Positions 43,168-54,845 of a stretch of 64,000 bases of DNA are shown piece by piece (positions within the stretch are counted from its first letter, which is position 1; each line of letters opens with the position of its first letter). The translations under genes were made by a program, and so were the position numbers. The stretch comes from Limnohabitans sp. Rim8 (GTDB taxonomy: Bacteria > Pseudomonadota > Gammaproteobacteria > Burkholderiales > Burkholderiaceae_C), in contig CAMDFK010000003.1 in assembly GCA_945897465.1 (NCBI GenBank), forward strand, positions 1-64,000, in the 5' to 3' direction. Under the pieces are notes generated by a model, which was not told where the DNA came from, ran no database searches, and worked only from the letters and a program-made list of their open reading frames with translations.

Positions 43168-45213
43168 TTAAGCGAGCCAGACGAAATACGTCATCAGCAC
43201 GAACACACCCAAAATCATCACCAGCGCGTAGTGGTACAGGAAACCCGACTGGAACCAGCGAACCAGGCCAGAGACCAGCCCCACCATTTTCCAGGAGCCG
43301 TTCACGAAGAAGCCGTCGATGATGGCGCCGTCGCCCACTTTCCATAGGCCTCGGCCCAGACCACGCGCACCCTTGGCCAGGATGTTCTCGTTGATCCAGT
43401 CCATGAAGTACTTCTGCTCCAGCACCACGATAAGGGGGCGCAGGGCGCGGGCAAAGAAAGCCGGGACCTTGGGGTTGACCAGGTACATGTACCAAGCCGC
43501 CACCACACCGGCCAAAGCCAGCCAGAACGGTGCCATGGTCATGCCGTGCAAAGCCATGGCCACGGGGCCGTGGAACAACTGACCCAACTGCTGCATCGCA
43601 GGGTGTTTGACCGCATCGATGAAGATCACGTTCTTGAAGAACTCGCCATACAGCATGGGCTGGATGGTCATGAAACCGATCACCACCGAAGGAATCGCCA
43701 GCAGGACCAGCGGCACTGTCACTACCCAAGGAGACTCGTGCGGTTTGTCGTGCCCGTGGCCGTCTGCGTGATCGTTGTGCCCATGGTGGTCCTCGTGTCC
43801 GTGGTGCGCGTCCGGGTTCTGGTCGTAACGCTCCGGGCCGTGGAAGACCAAGAAGTACATGCGGAACGAATAGAAGGCCGTCACAAACACACCCGCCAGC
43901 ACCGCGAAGTTGGCAAAGCCAGCGGCGGGCAAGGTGCTCAAGTGCACCGCTTCGATGATGCTGTCCTTGGAGTAAAAACCCGAGAACAAAGGCGTACCAA
44001 TCAAAGCCAGTGAGCCCAGCAGCGACGTGATCCAGGTGATGGGCATGTACTTGCGCACACCGCCCATGTAGCGGATGTCTTGGTTGTGGTGCATGCCCAT
44101 GATGACCGAGCCCGCACCCAAGAACAGCAGCGCTTTGAAGAAGGCGTGTGTCATCAGGTGGAAGACCGCCACCGAGTAGGCCGAGGCGCCCAGTGCCACC
44201 GTCATGTAACCGAGCTGCGACAAAGTGGAGTAAGCCACCACACGCTTGATGTCGTTTTGGATGATGCCCAAAAAGCCCATGAACAAGGCCGTGATCGAGC
44301 CAATCACCATCATGAAGTTGAGCGCCGAGTCGGACAACTCGAACAGCGGTGACATGCGGGCCACCATGAAGATACCGGCCGTCACCATGGTCGCGGCGTG
44401 GATCAGGGCCGAGATGGGCGTGGGGCCTTCCATGGAGTCGGGCAGCCACACGTGCAAGGGGAATTGCGCCGACTTGCCCATGGCACCGATAAAGAGGCAA
44501 ATACAGATCACGGTGATCAGCATGGCGTCCATGCCAAAGATGTACCAAGGGAAGTCTATCTGGGCCAACTCGCCCGCTTTGGCAAACAGCTCGGTGTAAT
44601 TGAGTGTGCCGGTGTAGGCTGCGATCAGACCAATGCCGATGATGAAGCCAAAGTCACCCACACGGTTGACCATGAAGGCCTTCATGTTGGCAAAAATCGC
44701 GGTTGGTTTGTTGTACCAAAAACCGATCAACAGGTACGAGACCAAGCCCACCGCTTCCCAGCCAAAGAACAGCTGCAGCAAGTTGTTGCTCATGACCAGC
44801 ATCAGCATGGAGAAAGTGAACAGCGAGATGTAGGCGAAAAAGCGGTTGTAGCCTTCGTCCTCCTCCATGTAGCCGATAGTGTAGATGTGCACCATCAGCG
44901 ATACGAAGGTCACCACACACATCATCATGGCCGTGAGGCTGTCGATCATGAAACCGACTTCCATCTTCAGGCCACCCACCACCATCCAGGTGTAGAGGCT
45001 CTCGTTGAAGCTGGCGCCACCCATGACCTTGCTGAGCGTCATGGCCGACAGGATGAAGGCCACGAGCACGCCGAGGATGGTGAAACTGTGCGAGAGTCGG
45101 CGGCCAATCCAGTTGCCTCCGAATTGGGTGCCCCAAATACCGGCCAGCAAAGAACCCACCAGCGGGGCCAGAGGGATGGCCAGCATTGTGCTGGCATTGA
45201 GGGTCTGACTCAT
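43168..45213 (-). CDS. nuoL: NADH-quinone oxidoreductase subunit L with His-rich loop
   Basis: The largest antiporter-like subunit of complex I, 681 residues from ATG 45213. Core motifs include WEAVGLVSYLLIGFW, SAQFPLHVWLPDSMEGPTP and DIKRVVAYSTLSQLGYM, and the C-terminus carries the long lateral helix region. At residues 468-492 there is a loop with ten His in 25 residues (AHHGHEDHHGHNDHADGHGH), just before a membrane helix. Such a loop could bind metal or simply be a flexible linker; its function is unknown. Confidence 0.97.
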   Translation of the reverse strand: MSQTLNASTMLAIPLAPLVGSLLAGIWGTQFGGNWIGRRLSHSFTILGVLVAFILSAMTLSKVMGGASFNESLYTWMVVGGLKMEVGFMIDSLTAMMMCVVTFVSLMVHIYTIGYMEEDEGYNRFFAYISLFTFSMLMLVMSNNLLQLFFGWEAVGLVSYLLIGFWYNKPTAIFANMKAFMVNRVGDFGFIIGIGLIAAYTGTLNYTELFAKAGELAQIDFPWYIFGMDAMLITVICICLFIGAMGKSAQFPLHVWLPDSMEGPTPISALIHAATMVTAGIFMVARMSPLFELSDSALNFMMVIGSITALFMGFLGIIQNDIKRVVAYSTLSQLGYMTVALGASAYSVAVFHLMTHAFFKALLFLGAGSVIMGMHHNQDIRYMGGVRKYMPITWITSLLGSLALIGTPLFSGFYSKDSIIEAVHLSTLPAAGFANFAVLAGVFVTAFYSFRMYFLVFHGPERYDQNPDAHHGHEDHHGHNDHADGHGHDKPHESPWVVTVPLVLLAIPSVVIGFMTIQPMLYGEFFKNVIFIDAVKHPAMQQLGQLFHGPVAMALHGMTMAPFWLALAGVVAAWYMYLVNPKVPAFFARALRPLIVVLEQKYFMDWINENILAKGARGLGRGLWKVGDGAIIDGFFVNGSWKMVGLVSGLVRWFQSGFLYHYALVMILGVFVLMTYFVWLA

Positions 45214-45220
45214 ATTCTTG

Positions 45221-45532
45221 TTAACCCTTGAGCGAATTGAGTTCGTCCACGTTGATGTTGTTCTGGTTGCGGAACAACAGCACCAAGATGGCCAAGCCAA
45301 TGGCCGATTCGGCCGCGGCCACCGTGAGGATGAAGAAGACGAAAACTTGCCCGTGCATGTCGCCCAGGTAGTGCGAGAAGGCCACAAAGTTCATGTTCAC
45401 GGCCAGCAGCATCAACTCGATGGCCATGAGCAACACGATCAGGTTCTTGCGGTTCAGGAAGATGCCGATCACGGCCAATGCAAACAGCATCGCGCCGAGC
45501 GACAAAAAATGTCCCAGGGTCAGTGTCATCAT
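45221..45532 (-). CDS. nuoK: NADH-quinone oxidoreductase subunit K
   Basis: A small membrane subunit of complex I, 103 residues with three helices and the two buried Glu in [12 protein letters not shown] and [16 protein letters not shown] 45532 overlaps the nuoJ stop (ATGA). Confidence 0.97.
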   Translation of the reverse strand: MMTLTLGHFLSLGAMLFALAVIGIFLNRKNLIVLLMAIELMLLAVNMNFVAFSHYLGDMHGQVFVFFILTVAAAESAIGLAILVLLFRNQNNINVDELNSLKG

Positions 45533-46179
45533 TTCTTCACCTCTTCAGCGGCTGCTTCAGTGGGCGCAACAGGGGCAGGCGCTGCTTGGGTCGGGTCCAT
45601 CTTGACCACTTGCATGCGGTCGGCGGCACGCACACGGACCTGGATGGACGGGTCAATTGCCTTGCTGTCCTTGCGCTCACGCAGGGTCAGGGCAATCGCC
45701 GCAATCATGGCCACCAACAAAATGGCCGCCGCGATCTGGATGGGCATCAGGTATTCGGTGTAGAGCAAAATGCCCAGAGCCTTGGCGTTGTCCAACTGAG
45801 CGGCGCCCGTGCCCATGGCAGGCGCTTCGGACAAGCGAAAACCCGACATCAGCACAGCGGCCATTTCCAGGGCCACGATGGCCCCCAAGGTGGCCGCCAG
45901 CGGGAAGTTTTTCCAGAAGCCTTTGCGCACGGTATCGATGCCAATGTCCAGCATCATCACCACAAACAAGAACAGCACCATCACCGCGCCCAGGTACACC
46001 AGCACCAGCAAGATGGCCAGGAACTCGGCATTTAGCAAGAACCACACGGCTGAGGCCTGAGAAAAAGCCAGCATGAGGTACAGCACTGCGTGCACAGGGT
46101 TGCGTGCGGTGACCACCCGGAAGGCTGCAAACAGCAGCACCACCGAGAAAAGGTAGAAGAAACCGGTCTTGACGTCCAT
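45529..46179 (-). CDS. nuoJ: NADH-quinone oxidoreductase subunit J
   Basis: A membrane subunit of complex I, 216 residues with five helices, including [16 protein letters not shown] and [16 protein letters not shown] with the conserved pi-bulge region. It has an Ala/Pro-rich C-terminal tail of about 40 residues after the last helix (from about 175), longer than in E. coli. Confidence 0.96.
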   Translation of the reverse strand: MDVKTGFFYLFSVVLLFAAFRVVTARNPVHAVLYLMLAFSQASAVWFLLNAEFLAILLVLVYLGAVMVLFLFVVMMLDIGIDTVRKGFWKNFPLAATLGAIVALEMAAVLMSGFRLSEAPAMGTGAAQLDNAKALGILLYTEYLMPIQIAAAILLVAMIAAIALTLRERKDSKAIDPSIQVRVRAADRMQVVKMDPTQAAPAPVAPTEAAAEEVKK

Positions 46180-46217
46180 AGGTCTGTCTTTATCAAGTGT
46201 TCAGGACTGGGCGGCGT

Positions 46218-46733
46218 TCAACGGTAAGGCGCATCAGCAGCCTTGGCGGCAGCGATCTCTTTTTCGTAACGGTCGCCCACGGCCAGCAACATGTCCTTGG
46301 TGAAGTACAGGTCACCGCGTTTTTCGCCGTGGTATTCAAAAATGTGGGTCTCGACGATCGAATCCACCGGGCAGCTCTCTTCGCAAAAGCCGCAGAAGAT
46401 GCACTTGGTCAGGTCGATGTCGTAACGCGTGGTGCGGCGCGAGCCGTCATCGCGCTGACCCGCTTCGATGGTGATGGCCATCGCGGGGCACACGGCTTCG
46501 CAGAGTTTGCAGGCGATGCAACGCTCTTCACCGTTGTCGTAACGGCGCAGGGCATGCAAGCCACGAAAACGCGGCGACAGCGGAGTTTTTTCTTCCGGGA
46601 ACTGCACCGTCACCTTGCGGGCAAATGCATAACGTCCGGTCAGGGCCATGCCCTTGAACAACTCCACGAGCATGAAGCTCTTGAGGAAGTCCTTGATCGA
46701 AAAAGAGGAGGCAGTCATTGTTGTCATGGTCAT
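46218..46733 (-). CDS. nuoI: NADH-quinone oxidoreductase subunit I
   Basis: The peripheral ferredoxin-like subunit of complex I, 171 residues. Two [4Fe-4S] motifs are present: [16 protein letters not shown] and [16 protein letters not shown] (clusters N6a and N6b). It passes electrons from NuoG to NuoB. Confidence 0.97.
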   Translation of the reverse strand: MTMTTMTASSFSIKDFLKSFMLVELFKGMALTGRYAFARKVTVQFPEEKTPLSPRFRGLHALRRYDNGEERCIACKLCEAVCPAMAITIEAGQRDDGSRRTTRYDIDLTKCIFCGFCEESCPVDSIVETHIFEYHGEKRGDLYFTKDMLLAVGDRYEKEIAAAKAADAPYR

Positions 46734-46740
46734 TCACCGA

Positions 46741-47823
46741 TCAAAGCCAGATGTTCCACGGCGAGTGCAGCCACACGCCCACCACCAACAACCACACCAG
46801 GGTGACGGGAATGAAAATCTTCCAGCCCAAACGCATGATCTGGTCATAACGGAAACGCGGGAAGGTGGCGCGAATCCAGATGAACATGGACACGACCAGG
46901 AAAGTCTTGAGACCCAGCCAGATCCAGCCCGGAATGGCGTTGAACAAAGCGTGGTCGATGGGCGACAACCAGCCGCCCAGGAACATGATCACGGCCAAGA
47001 TGGACACCAACCACATGCTGGCATATTCGGCCAAGAAGAAGATGGCAAAGCCCATGCCCGAGTACTCGACCATGTGACCAGCCACGATTTCGGCTTCACC
47101 TTCGACCACGTCAAAGGGGTGGCGGTTGGTTTCGGCCACGCCAGAGATCAGGTAGACCAAGAAAATCGGCAACAGCGGCAGCCAATTCCAGGACAGGAAA
47201 CTCAGGCCCATGTCAGCCGCAGCGCCCTTGCCTTGCGCCAGCACGATTTCGGTCAGGTTCATGCTGCCCGAGACCATCAAGACCACCAAGAAACAAAAGC
47301 CCATGGCGATTTCATAGCTGACCATCTGGGCCGATGCACGCAGCGCTCCCAAGAAGGCGTATTTGGAGTTGGAGGCCCAACCCGCAATGATCACGCCATA
47401 GACTTCGATCGAGGTGATCGCCATCACCAGCATCAAACCGGCGTTGATGTTGGTCAGCGCCACTTCGGGCCCAAAAGGAATCACCACCCAGGCGGCCAAC
47501 GCAGGCATGATGGCCATGATCGGTCCAAGGCGGAACAGACCCATGCTGGCCGCCGTCGGGTTGATCAATTCCTTGGTCAGCAGCTTGAGCGCATCGGCAA
47601 TCGGCTGCAACAAGCCCATGGGGCCCACGCGGTTGGGGCCATGGCGCACTTGCATGAAGCCGAGCAGCTTGCGCTCCCACAGCGTCAGGTAAGCCACTGC
47701 AGCCATCAACGGCGCGAGGATGGCCACGATCTTGAGCAAAATCCAAAGCACTGGCCACACCAAAGTGGCCCACCAGCTGGCAGCGACCAGGTTCAGGCCG
47801 CCGTTGTACAGAGCGTCGATCAT
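46741..47823 (-). CDS. nuoH: NADH-quinone oxidoreductase subunit H
   Basis: The membrane subunit that forms most of the quinone channel, 360 residues with eight or more helices. Conserved acidic segments are visible, such as [21 protein letters not shown] and [19 protein letters not shown]. It overlaps nuoG by four bases. Confidence 0.97.
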   Translation of the reverse strand: MIDALYNGGLNLVAASWWATLVWPVLWILLKIVAILAPLMAAVAYLTLWERKLLGFMQVRHGPNRVGPMGLLQPIADALKLLTKELINPTAASMGLFRLGPIMAIMPALAAWVVIPFGPEVALTNINAGLMLVMAITSIEVYGVIIAGWASNSKYAFLGALRASAQMVSYEIAMGFCFLVVLMVSGSMNLTEIVLAQGKGAAADMGLSFLSWNWLPLLPIFLVYLISGVAETNRHPFDVVEGEAEIVAGHMVEYSGMGFAIFFLAEYASMWLVSILAVIMFLGGWLSPIDHALFNAIPGWIWLGLKTFLVVSMFIWIRATFPRFRYDQIMRLGWKIFIPVTLVWLLVVGVWLHSPWNIWL

Positions 47824-49931
47824 GGGGTCACCTCCTGACGGGCGTCAGCGGTCAGCTGCAGTGACGGCGCACGGCGAACCATGCCATCGAGCTGGTAAAT
47901 CGATGCAACCGACGGCGCGGGTGTGGTGGTCCCGCTCAAGTTGATCGCAGACTGTGTGGCGTTCGATGCCGCCAGGGGCTGAGCCGTGGCGCGGGCCAAG
48001 ACGTCTTGCGAAGTCTCGAAAGACACAGCCGGGATGTCGAGCAAATTGGCGAGCACGCGCAGCACTTTCCAGGCGGGACGGGTTTCAGCCAAAGGCTTGA
48101 CCACGGCATGGAAGCTTTGCAAGCGGCCTTCAGCGTTGACAAAACTGCCCGAGGTTTCGGTGAACGGCGCAATCGGCAGCAGCACGTCGCTGAAAGCCAT
48201 GTTGGCCTTGAACGGGCTGAGCGTGACCACCATCTCGGCCTGGCCCAGGGCTTCGGCCGCAGCAGCACCTGCTGCGCTGTCGAACTCGGGTTCGGTGTTG
48301 AGCAAAACAGCGGCTTTGAGGTCACCGGCCAGCATCTGGCCTGCGTGCTTGCCACCCGTTTGGGGTTGTGCACCCACCCACTGAGCGCCCACGGTGTTGG
48401 CCGCTTCGGTGAGGTAGCCGACGCTGGCACCGGTTTGCTCACCAATCCAGTTGGCCAAGGCCAACAGGGTCGAGGCATTGCCATGGTGCGCAGCGGCATT
48501 GCCCAACAACAGGGCTTTGCGCTCGCCACCCAACAGCGACTGGGCCATGGCTTGGACGGCGGCAGAGGCCGTACCCGGGCAAGGGGCTGGCACGCCTTTT
48601 TCAGTGGCAACGGCCACGGCCAGATCGGCCAGGGTTTGCGCCCAGGCAAAGGCATCGGTCACCACCGCGTTAGCCACAGGCATGGCCCATGCATCGGCGT
48701 GGCTGAAAGCCGCGGGGGATGTGATGACGTTCAGCTGGGCCCCGTAACGCACGGCCTGGCGCACGCGAAGCGCAAACAACGGGTGGTCTTTGCGAAGGTT
48801 GGAGCCCACCACCAGCACACGCTGCAAAGTGGACAGCGATGCGATGGACGTGCCCAAGGTGCGCACACCTTCAGCGGTGCCGAATTCGGCGTGGCGAAGA
48901 CGGTGGTCGATGTTGTCAGAGCCCAAGCCACGCATCAAAGCACCAGCCAGGTACAACTCTTCGACGGTGCTGTGCGGGCTGACCAAAGCGCCGATGCTGC
49001 CCGCACCATGGTCGCGCTGGATGTTGCGCAGGCCATTGGCCACGTATTCGAGGGCGGTTTGCCAGTCGACGGTTTTCCACTCGCCGCCCTGCTTGAGCAT
49101 GGGCTGGGTCAAGCGCTCGGCGCTGTTCAAGGCTTCGTACGAAAAACGGTCGCGGTCAGCAATCCAGCACTCGTTCACGTCTTCGTTCTCAAGTGGAACA
49201 ACGCGCATGACTTGGTTGTTCTTGACCTGCACAATCAGGTTGGCACCCGACGAATCGTGCGCCGCCACCGACTTGCGGCGCGACAACTCCCAAGTGCGGG
49301 CGTGGTAGCGGAAAGGCTTGCTGGTCAAGGCGCCCACGGGGCAGATGTCGATCATGTTGCCCGAGAGTTCGGAGTCGATCGTCTGGCCCAAGAAGGTTTC
49401 GATCTCGGCGTGCTCGCCACGGTGCGACATGCCCAACTCCATGGCACCGGCGACTTCTTGGCCAAAGCGCACGCAGCGGGTGCAGTGAATGCAGCGGCTC
49501 ATCTCTTCCATGGATATCAACGGGCCGACTTCCTTGTGGAAGACCACGCGCTTTTCCTCTTCGTAGCGCGAAGTGGTGCCACCGTAACCCACAGCCAAGT
49601 CTTGCAACTGGCACTCACCGCCTTGGTCGCAGATGGGGCAATCGAGTGGGTGGTTGATCAGCAAAAACTCCATCACCGACTTTTGCGCGGCGATGGCGCG
49701 GTCGCTCTTGGTGCGCACAATCATGCCTTGTGTCACGGGCGTGGCGCAGGCGGGCATGGGCTTGGGGGCCTTCTCGACCTCCACCAGGCACATGCGGCAG
49801 TTGGCTGCGATCGAGAGTTTCTTGTGGTAGCAGAAATGAGGAATGTAGGTCCCTGCTTTTTCAGCGGCATGCATGACCATGCTGCCCTCGGCAACTTCCA
49901 CTTTCTGACCGTCGAGTTCTATTTCAACCAT
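47820..49931 (-). CDS. nuoG: NADH-quinone oxidoreductase subunit G
   Basis: The largest peripheral subunit of complex I, 703 residues. An N-terminal [2Fe-2S] domain ([20 protein letters not shown] and CATP) is followed by the His/Cys-ligated cluster [14 protein letters not shown], the motif [11 protein letters not shown] and a third Cys set, and then by a molybdopterin-fold domain without cofactor. The C-terminal half is divergent in composition and rich in Ala. It overlaps nuoF and nuoH by a few bases. Confidence 0.96.
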   Translation of the reverse strand: MVEIELDGQKVEVAEGSMVMHAAEKAGTYIPHFCYHKKLSIAANCRMCLVEVEKAPKPMPACATPVTQGMIVRTKSDRAIAAQKSVMEFLLINHPLDCPICDQGGECQLQDLAVGYGGTTSRYEEEKRVVFHKEVGPLISMEEMSRCIHCTRCVRFGQEVAGAMELGMSHRGEHAEIETFLGQTIDSELSGNMIDICPVGALTSKPFRYHARTWELSRRKSVAAHDSSGANLIVQVKNNQVMRVVPLENEDVNECWIADRDRFSYEALNSAERLTQPMLKQGGEWKTVDWQTALEYVANGLRNIQRDHGAGSIGALVSPHSTVEELYLAGALMRGLGSDNIDHRLRHAEFGTAEGVRTLGTSIASLSTLQRVLVVGSNLRKDHPLFALRVRQAVRYGAQLNVITSPAAFSHADAWAMPVANAVVTDAFAWAQTLADLAVAVATEKGVPAPCPGTASAAVQAMAQSLLGGERKALLLGNAAAHHGNASTLLALANWIGEQTGASVGYLTEAANTVGAQWVGAQPQTGGKHAGQMLAGDLKAAVLLNTEPEFDSAAGAAAAEALGQAEMVVTLSPFKANMAFSDVLLPIAPFTETSGSFVNAEGRLQSFHAVVKPLAETRPAWKVLRVLANLLDIPAVSFETSQDVLARATAQPLAASNATQSAINLSGTTTPAPSVASIYQLDGMVRRAPSLQLTADARQEVTP

Positions 49932-51300
49932 GGGTCTTCACCGCTGTTGCATCGGCGTTGACCAGGGGGGTCTTGTGCTCGATGAGGTGTACAAATTCGT
50001 GACGGAAATGTTTGAGCATGCCGCGCACCGGCATGGCCGCGGCGTCGCCCAAGGCGCAAATCGTGCGGCCCATGATGTTGCCCGCCACGCTGTCGAGCAT
50101 GTCGATGTCGCTGGCACGGCCTTGGCCGTGTTCAATGCGGTCCACCATACGCCAGAGCCAGCCCGTGCCTTCGCGGCAAGGGGTGCATTGGCCACAAGAC
50201 TCATGCGAGTAGAAGTAAGACAAACGCGCCAAGGCCTTGACCATGCAACGTGTCTCGTCCATGACGATCACCGCGCCGGAACCCAACATCGAACCGCCCT
50301 CTTTGGCGATGCTGTCGTAGTCCATGGTGAGCTTCATCATCAAATCGGCCGGAATCACGGGCGATGAAGAACCGCCGGGAATCACGGCTTTGAGCTTGCG
50401 ACCGCCGCGCACACCACCGGCGAGTTCGAGCAGCTTGGCAAACGGCGTGCCCATGGGCACTTCGTAGTTGCCGGGGCGCTCCACGTCACCGCTGACCGAG
50501 AAGATCTTGGTGCCACCGTTGTTGGGCTTGCCGCATTCAAGGTAAGCCTGACCACCGTTGCGGATGATCCAAGGCACCGCCGCGAAGGTCTCCGTGTTGT
50601 TGATGGTCGTGGGCTTGCCGTACAAGCCAAAGCTGGCTGGGAACGGTGGCTTGAAGCGGGGCTGGCCTTTTTTGCCTTCGAGGGATTCGAGCAAAGCGGT
50701 TTCTTCGCCGCAGATGTAAGCGCCAAAACCGTGCGACGCGTGCAATTGGAAGCTGAACGAACTGCCCAGGATGTTATCGCCCAAATAGCCTGCTGCGCGG
50801 GCTTCTTCGAGGGCCGCTTCAAAGCGCTCGTAGGCGTGGAAAATTTCGCCGTGGATGTAGTTGTAACCCACGCTGATGCCCATGGCATACGCCGCGATGA
50901 TCATGCCTTCGATCACCGTGTGGGGGTTGTACTCCATGATGTCGCGGTCTTTGCAGGTGCCCGGCTCGCCTTCGTCCGAGTTGCACACCAAGTACTTTTG
51001 GCCGGGGAACTGGCGGGGCATGAAGCTCCACTTCAGGCCCGTGGGGAAACCCGCACCGCCGCGGCCACGCAGGCCAGACTCTTTGACAGTGGCGATCACC
51101 TGGTCTTGCGTCAGGCCTTCGCCGCCGTCTTTGCCCAAGATCTTGCGCAATGCTGCATAGCCGCCACGCGCTTCGTAATCTTGGATGCCCCAGTTGCGGC
51201 CATTCAAGCCCGCATAAATTTGCGGGTTGATGTGGCGGTCATGAAAGCAGCTTTCCACGCCGGTGGCCTGGAATTGGCTCAGAATTTGTTCGACGTTCAT
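49924..51300 (-). CDS. nuoF: NADH-quinone oxidoreductase subunit F
   Basis: The NADH- and FMN-binding subunit, 458 residues. The FMN/NADH site shows [16 protein letters not shown] and [17 protein letters not shown]; the [4Fe-4S] N3 motif is [12 protein letters not shown] with the last Cys in RTICALGD. It ends a few bases inside nuoG and begins exactly at the nuoE stop. Confidence 0.97.
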   Translation of the reverse strand: MNVEQILSQFQATGVESCFHDRHINPQIYAGLNGRNWGIQDYEARGGYAALRKILGKDGGEGLTQDQVIATVKESGLRGRGGAGFPTGLKWSFMPRQFPGQKYLVCNSDEGEPGTCKDRDIMEYNPHTVIEGMIIAAYAMGISVGYNYIHGEIFHAYERFEAALEEARAAGYLGDNILGSSFSFQLHASHGFGAYICGEETALLESLEGKKGQPRFKPPFPASFGLYGKPTTINNTETFAAVPWIIRNGGQAYLECGKPNNGGTKIFSVSGDVERPGNYEVPMGTPFAKLLELAGGVRGGRKLKAVIPGGSSSPVIPADLMMKLTMDYDSIAKEGGSMLGSGAVIVMDETRCMVKALARLSYFYSHESCGQCTPCREGTGWLWRMVDRIEHGQGRASDIDMLDSVAGNIMGRTICALGDAAAMPVRGMLKHFRHEFVHLIEHKTPLVNADATAVKTHG

Positions 51301-51788
51301 CAGGCGGCCTCGGCTTTCTTCAGGCTGTCAATCAGTTGGTCGAGCTTTTCGTGGCTCATGAAACTGCACATGTGTCGGTCATTGACCAACATCACCGGTG
51401 CGTCAGCGCAGGCGCCTTGGCACTCGCTGGGCTGAAGGGTAAACATGCCGTCAGCAGTCGTCCCACCGACATTCACGCCCAACTTGTGCTCCAGATGCGC
51501 CAGCGCATCGGCACCGCCACGCAACTGACAAGGCAGGTTGGTGCAAACGTTCAACTTGAACTTGCCCACCGGCTTTTGGTTGTACATGTTGTAGAAGGTG
51601 GTCACTTCGTGCACGGCCATCACGGGCATGCCCAAGACCTCGGCCACGACCTGCTCACTCTCGGGGCTGACCCAGCCTTGTTCTTGCTGCACGATGGCCA
51701 GGCAGGCCATGACGGCCGACTGCTTTTGGTCTGCCGGGAACTTGGCGACTTCACGCGCAAAGCGTGCTTTGGTTGACTCGGAGATCAT
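51300..51788 (-). CDS. nuoE: NADH-quinone oxidoreductase subunit E
   Basis: The [2Fe-2S] (N1a) subunit, 162 residues with a thioredoxin-like fold. The four ligands are C82 and C87 (VCTNLPCQL) and C123 and C127 ([11 protein letters not shown]). Its start overlaps the nuoD stop by four bases. Confidence 0.97.
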   Translation of the reverse strand: MISESTKARFAREVAKFPADQKQSAVMACLAIVQQEQGWVSPESEQVVAEVLGMPVMAVHEVTTFYNMYNQKPVGKFKLNVCTNLPCQLRGGADALAHLEHKLGVNVGGTTADGMFTLQPSECQGACADAPVMLVNDRHMCSFMSHEKLDQLIDSLKKAEAA

Positions 51789-53038
51789 CGGTCAATCTCT
51801 CCAAAAACGATGTCCATGGTCCCGATGATCGCGACCGCGTCGGCCAACATGTGGCCTTTGGCCATTTCATCGAGGGTGGCCAAATGGGCAAAGCCCGGGG
51901 CGCGGATTTTGAGGCGATAAGGCTTGTTGGCCCCATCACTCACCATGTAAATGCCGAACTCACCTTTGGGGTGTTCGACCGCAGCGTAAGCCTCGCCCTC
52001 GGGCACACGGAAACCTTCTGTGAAGAGCTTGAAATGGTGAATCAAGTCTTCCATATTGGACTTCATGCCTTCACGCGAAGGCGGCGCGATCTTGTGGTTG
52101 TCGGTGATGACCGGGCCGGGGTTGGCACGCAACCACTTGACGCATTGCTGGATGATGCGATTCGATTCGCGCATCTCCTGCACACGCACCAAATAGCGGT
52201 CGTAACTGTCACCGGTCTTGCCCACAGGCACGTCAAACTCGACTTGGTCGTAAGCGTCGTAAGGCTGCTTTTTACGCAAGTCCCAGGCAAAGCCGGAGCC
52301 ACGCAGCATGGGGCCGGTCATGCCCAGATTCAGGGCACGCTCAGGAGCCACCACGCCGATGCCCACGGTGCGCTGCTTCCAGATGCGGTTATCAGTCAGC
52401 AGGGTTTCGTACTCGTCCACACACTTGGGAAAGCGCTGAGTGAAGTCATCAATAAAGTCCAGCAAAGAACCCTGGCGGTTGATGTTGAGCTGCTCAATCG
52501 CCTTGGCGTTCTTGACCTTGCTGACCTTGTACTGCGGCATGCTGCCCGGCAAATCACGGTACACACCTCCGGGGCGGAAGTAGGCCGCGTGCATGCGGGC
52601 ACCGGACACGGCCTCGTACATGTCAAACAGGTCTTCACGTTCGCGGAAGGTGTAGATCAGGATGGTGGAGCTGCCGCAATCGTTGCCGTGCGAGCCCAGC
52701 CACATGAGGTGGTTCAGGATGCGGGTAATTTCCGAGAACATCACGCGGATGAACTGGGCCCGCATCGGCACTTCCAGGCCCAGCATCTTCTCGATGGCCA
52801 AGCAGTAAGCGTGCTCGTTGCACATCATCGACACATAGTCCAGGCGGTCCATGTAGGGCAGCGACTGGATGTAGGTTTTGCTCTCGGCCAGTTTTTCGGT
52901 GGCGCGGTGCAGCAAGCCGATGTGCGGGTCGGCGCGTTGCACCACTTCGCCGTCGAGCTCCAGCACCAGGCGCAACACACCGTGCGCTGCCGGGTGCTGA
53001 GGGCCAAAGTTCAGGGTGTAATTCTTGATTTCGGCCAT
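51785..53038 (-). CDS. nuoD: NADH-quinone oxidoreductase subunit D
   Basis: The 49-kDa subunit, homologous to the large subunit of NiFe hydrogenases, 417 residues. It contains [33 protein letters not shown] and [15 protein letters not shown], the parts that face the quinone pocket. It is separate from NuoC, unlike in E. coli, where the two are fused. Confidence 0.97.
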   Translation of the reverse strand: MAEIKNYTLNFGPQHPAAHGVLRLVLELDGEVVQRADPHIGLLHRATEKLAESKTYIQSLPYMDRLDYVSMMCNEHAYCLAIEKMLGLEVPMRAQFIRVMFSEITRILNHLMWLGSHGNDCGSSTILIYTFREREDLFDMYEAVSGARMHAAYFRPGGVYRDLPGSMPQYKVSKVKNAKAIEQLNINRQGSLLDFIDDFTQRFPKCVDEYETLLTDNRIWKQRTVGIGVVAPERALNLGMTGPMLRGSGFAWDLRKKQPYDAYDQVEFDVPVGKTGDSYDRYLVRVQEMRESNRIIQQCVKWLRANPGPVITDNHKIAPPSREGMKSNMEDLIHHFKLFTEGFRVPEGEAYAAVEHPKGEFGIYMVSDGANKPYRLKIRAPGFAHLATLDEMAKGHMLADAVAIIGTMDIVFGEIDR

Positions 53039-53039
53039 A

Positions 53040-53654
53040 TCAGTTCAGGCCTCCGTAGTGTTCTTCACGGATGATGCGTGGCGTGATTTCACGCGGCTCG
53101 ATGCTCACCGGCTCGTAAATCACGCGCTGACGCTCGGCGTCGTAACGCATTTCAACGTGCCCCGACAGGGGGAAATCCTTGCGGAAGGGATGACCAATGA
53201 AACCGTAGTCGGTCAAGATGCGGCGCAGATCGTTGTGGCCTTCAAACACGATGCCGAAAAGGTCAAAGGCTTCACGCTCATACCAGTTGGCCGAGTTCCA
53301 GATCTCGTTGACCGAATCGACCAAAGGCAGGTCGTCATCGGGGCACAACACTTTCACGCGCACACGCTGGTTCAGGCTCACCGACAACAAATGCACAGTG
53401 ACTCCAAAACGTGGGCCATCGGTGCCCACTTCGCGGTAAGCCGAGTAATCGAGGCCCGCCAAGTCAACGAGTTGTTCAAATTGGCAGCCTGGCGCATCGC
53501 GCAAGGTGTGCATCACGCTCAGGTAATGCTGTGCATTGACCTGAACAGTCACCTCACCCAAAGCGATGGAGATGTTTTGGACCCGATCACCCAAGGCCGC
53601 AGCCAAGGTGTCTTGCAGGTCTTCGGGGCGAATGGCGAACTGGGTCATCGTCAT
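53040..53654 (-). CDS. nuoC: NADH-quinone oxidoreductase subunit C
   Basis: The 30-kDa subunit, 204 residues from ATG 53654 (or 202 from ATG 53648). The signature is [25 protein letters not shown] followed by GYIG-like [22 protein letters not shown]. It lies one base from nuoD and five bases from nuoB. Confidence 0.96.
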   Translation of the reverse strand: MTMTQFAIRPEDLQDTLAAALGDRVQNISIALGEVTVQVNAQHYLSVMHTLRDAPGCQFEQLVDLAGLDYSAYREVGTDGPRFGVTVHLLSVSLNQRVRVKVLCPDDDLPLVDSVNEIWNSANWYEREAFDLFGIVFEGHNDLRRILTDYGFIGHPFRKDFPLSGHVEMRYDAERQRVIYEPVSIEPREITPRIIREEHYGGLN

Positions 53655-53659
53655 GTCCC

Positions 53660-54139
53660 TCAAGCACGCGCAATGGTGTGCGTGCGGCGGATTTTTTGCT
53701 GCAGCTGGATGATGCCGTAGATCAGCGCTTCGGCCGTGGGCGGGCAGCCGGGCACGTACACATCCACCGGCACGATGCGGTCGCAACCGCGCACCACCGA
53801 GTAGCTGTAGTGGTAGTAACCACCGCCATTGGCACAAGAGCCCATAGAGATCACCCAACGCGGCTCGGACATCTGGTCGTACACCTTGCGCAAGGCAGGC
53901 GCCATCTTGTTGCACAGCGTTCCGGCCACGATCATCAAATCGGCTTGGCGCGGGCTGGCGCGAAAAACCTCGGCACCAAAGCGACCCAAGTCATAACGGG
54001 CTGCAGCCGAGTGCATCATCTCGACCGCGCAACAGGCCAGACCAAAGGTCATGGGCCACAGAGAGCCGGTTTTGGCCCAGTTCACCACCGAGTCGTAACT
54101 CGTGGTGACAAAGCCTTCTTTCATCACGCCTTCAATCAT
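53660..54139 (-). CDS. nuoB: NADH-quinone oxidoreductase subunit B
   Basis: Carries the terminal [4Fe-4S] cluster N2 next to the quinone. The 159 residues show the ligands C36-C37 (LACCAVEMM), C102 ([12 protein letters not shown]) and C132 ([11 protein letters not shown]), the complete NuoB set. Confidence 0.97.
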   Translation of the reverse strand: MIEGVMKEGFVTTSYDSVVNWAKTGSLWPMTFGLACCAVEMMHSAAARYDLGRFGAEVFRASPRQADLMIVAGTLCNKMAPALRKVYDQMSEPRWVISMGSCANGGGYYHYSYSVVRGCDRIVPVDVYVPGCPPTAEALIYGIIQLQQKIRRTHTIARA

Positions 54140-54182
54140 TTTTAATCCTCAAGCAGGCTGAACGTTGTTGTCAATGCGAGGG

Positions 54183-54542
54183 TCACTCCCAGTCCAGGGC
54201 ACCCTTTTTCCACTCGTAAACAAAACCGACAACCAATATCGTCAGAAAGATCACCACACCCACGAAACCGGCTACACCCACTTCTTTGAGCGCCACGGCC
54301 CAGGGGAACAAGAAGGCGATTTCGAGGTCAAACAAAATGAACAGGATGGCCACCAGGTAGTAGCGCACATCGAACTTCATGCGGGCGTCTTCAAAAGCTT
54401 CGAAACCGCATTCGTAGGGGGAATTTTTCTCCGCGTCAGGCTTGTTGGGGCCGAGGATATAGCCTAAAACCTGGGGAATGATGCCGACAGCAACGCCGAC
54501 CAAAATGAACAAAAGAATCGGGAGGTACTGTTCGAGGTTCAT
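54183..54542 (-). CDS. nuoA: NADH-quinone oxidoreductase subunit A
   Basis: The first gene of the complex I operon. The 119 residues (ATG 54542) form three membrane helices with the family loop [20 protein letters not shown]. It lies 65 bases after tRNA-Leu. No obvious terminator separates it from the upstream tRNA and secG, so read-through into nuo is possible. Confidence 0.96.
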   Translation of the reverse strand: MNLEQYLPILLFILVGVAVGIIPQVLGYILGPNKPDAEKNSPYECGFEAFEDARMKFDVRYYLVAILFILFDLEIAFLFPWAVALKEVGVAGFVGVVIFLTILVVGFVYEWKKGALDWE

Positions 54543-54607
54543 TGGGTGACTGCCGGTAAAGGACCGATGAAACACCCAAGCCTTGAGCCCGAGCGCTTCT
54601 GTTTGTC

Positions 54608-54692
54608 TGGTGCCGTCGGCGAGACTCGAACTCGCACAGCTTTCGCCACTACCCCCTCAAGATAGCGTGTCTACCAATTTCACCACGACGGC
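54608..54692 (-). tRNA. tRNA-Leu (anticodon GAG)
   Basis: An 85-base class II tRNA on the minus strand. The acceptor arm is GCCGTCG with CGACGGC, followed by A and an encoded CCA. The anticodon stem is CTATC/GGTAG with loop TTGAGGG, so the anticodon is GAG, which reads CUU/CUC. A long variable arm and the T arm with GTTCGAGTC are present. It lies between secG and nuoA. Confidence 0.95.
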
Positions 54693-54845
54693 GGGATGCA
54701 CAAAACCAGCTTGCATGAGGTACACCTGGAGTGCTTGTCGCTCGCTGGTCAGCTTCCAATTTTACTCTGGAAAAAGGCTCATTCCCTTATTTAATCCGGA
54801 AAATTGTGCACTGCAACCAAGCCGATTACTGTCAAACAGTCTGCA

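Noticed and set aside
48006-49961. A 651-codon open frame opposite nuoG
   Set aside because: Antisense shadow of a certain gene, with no motifs and no ribosome site.
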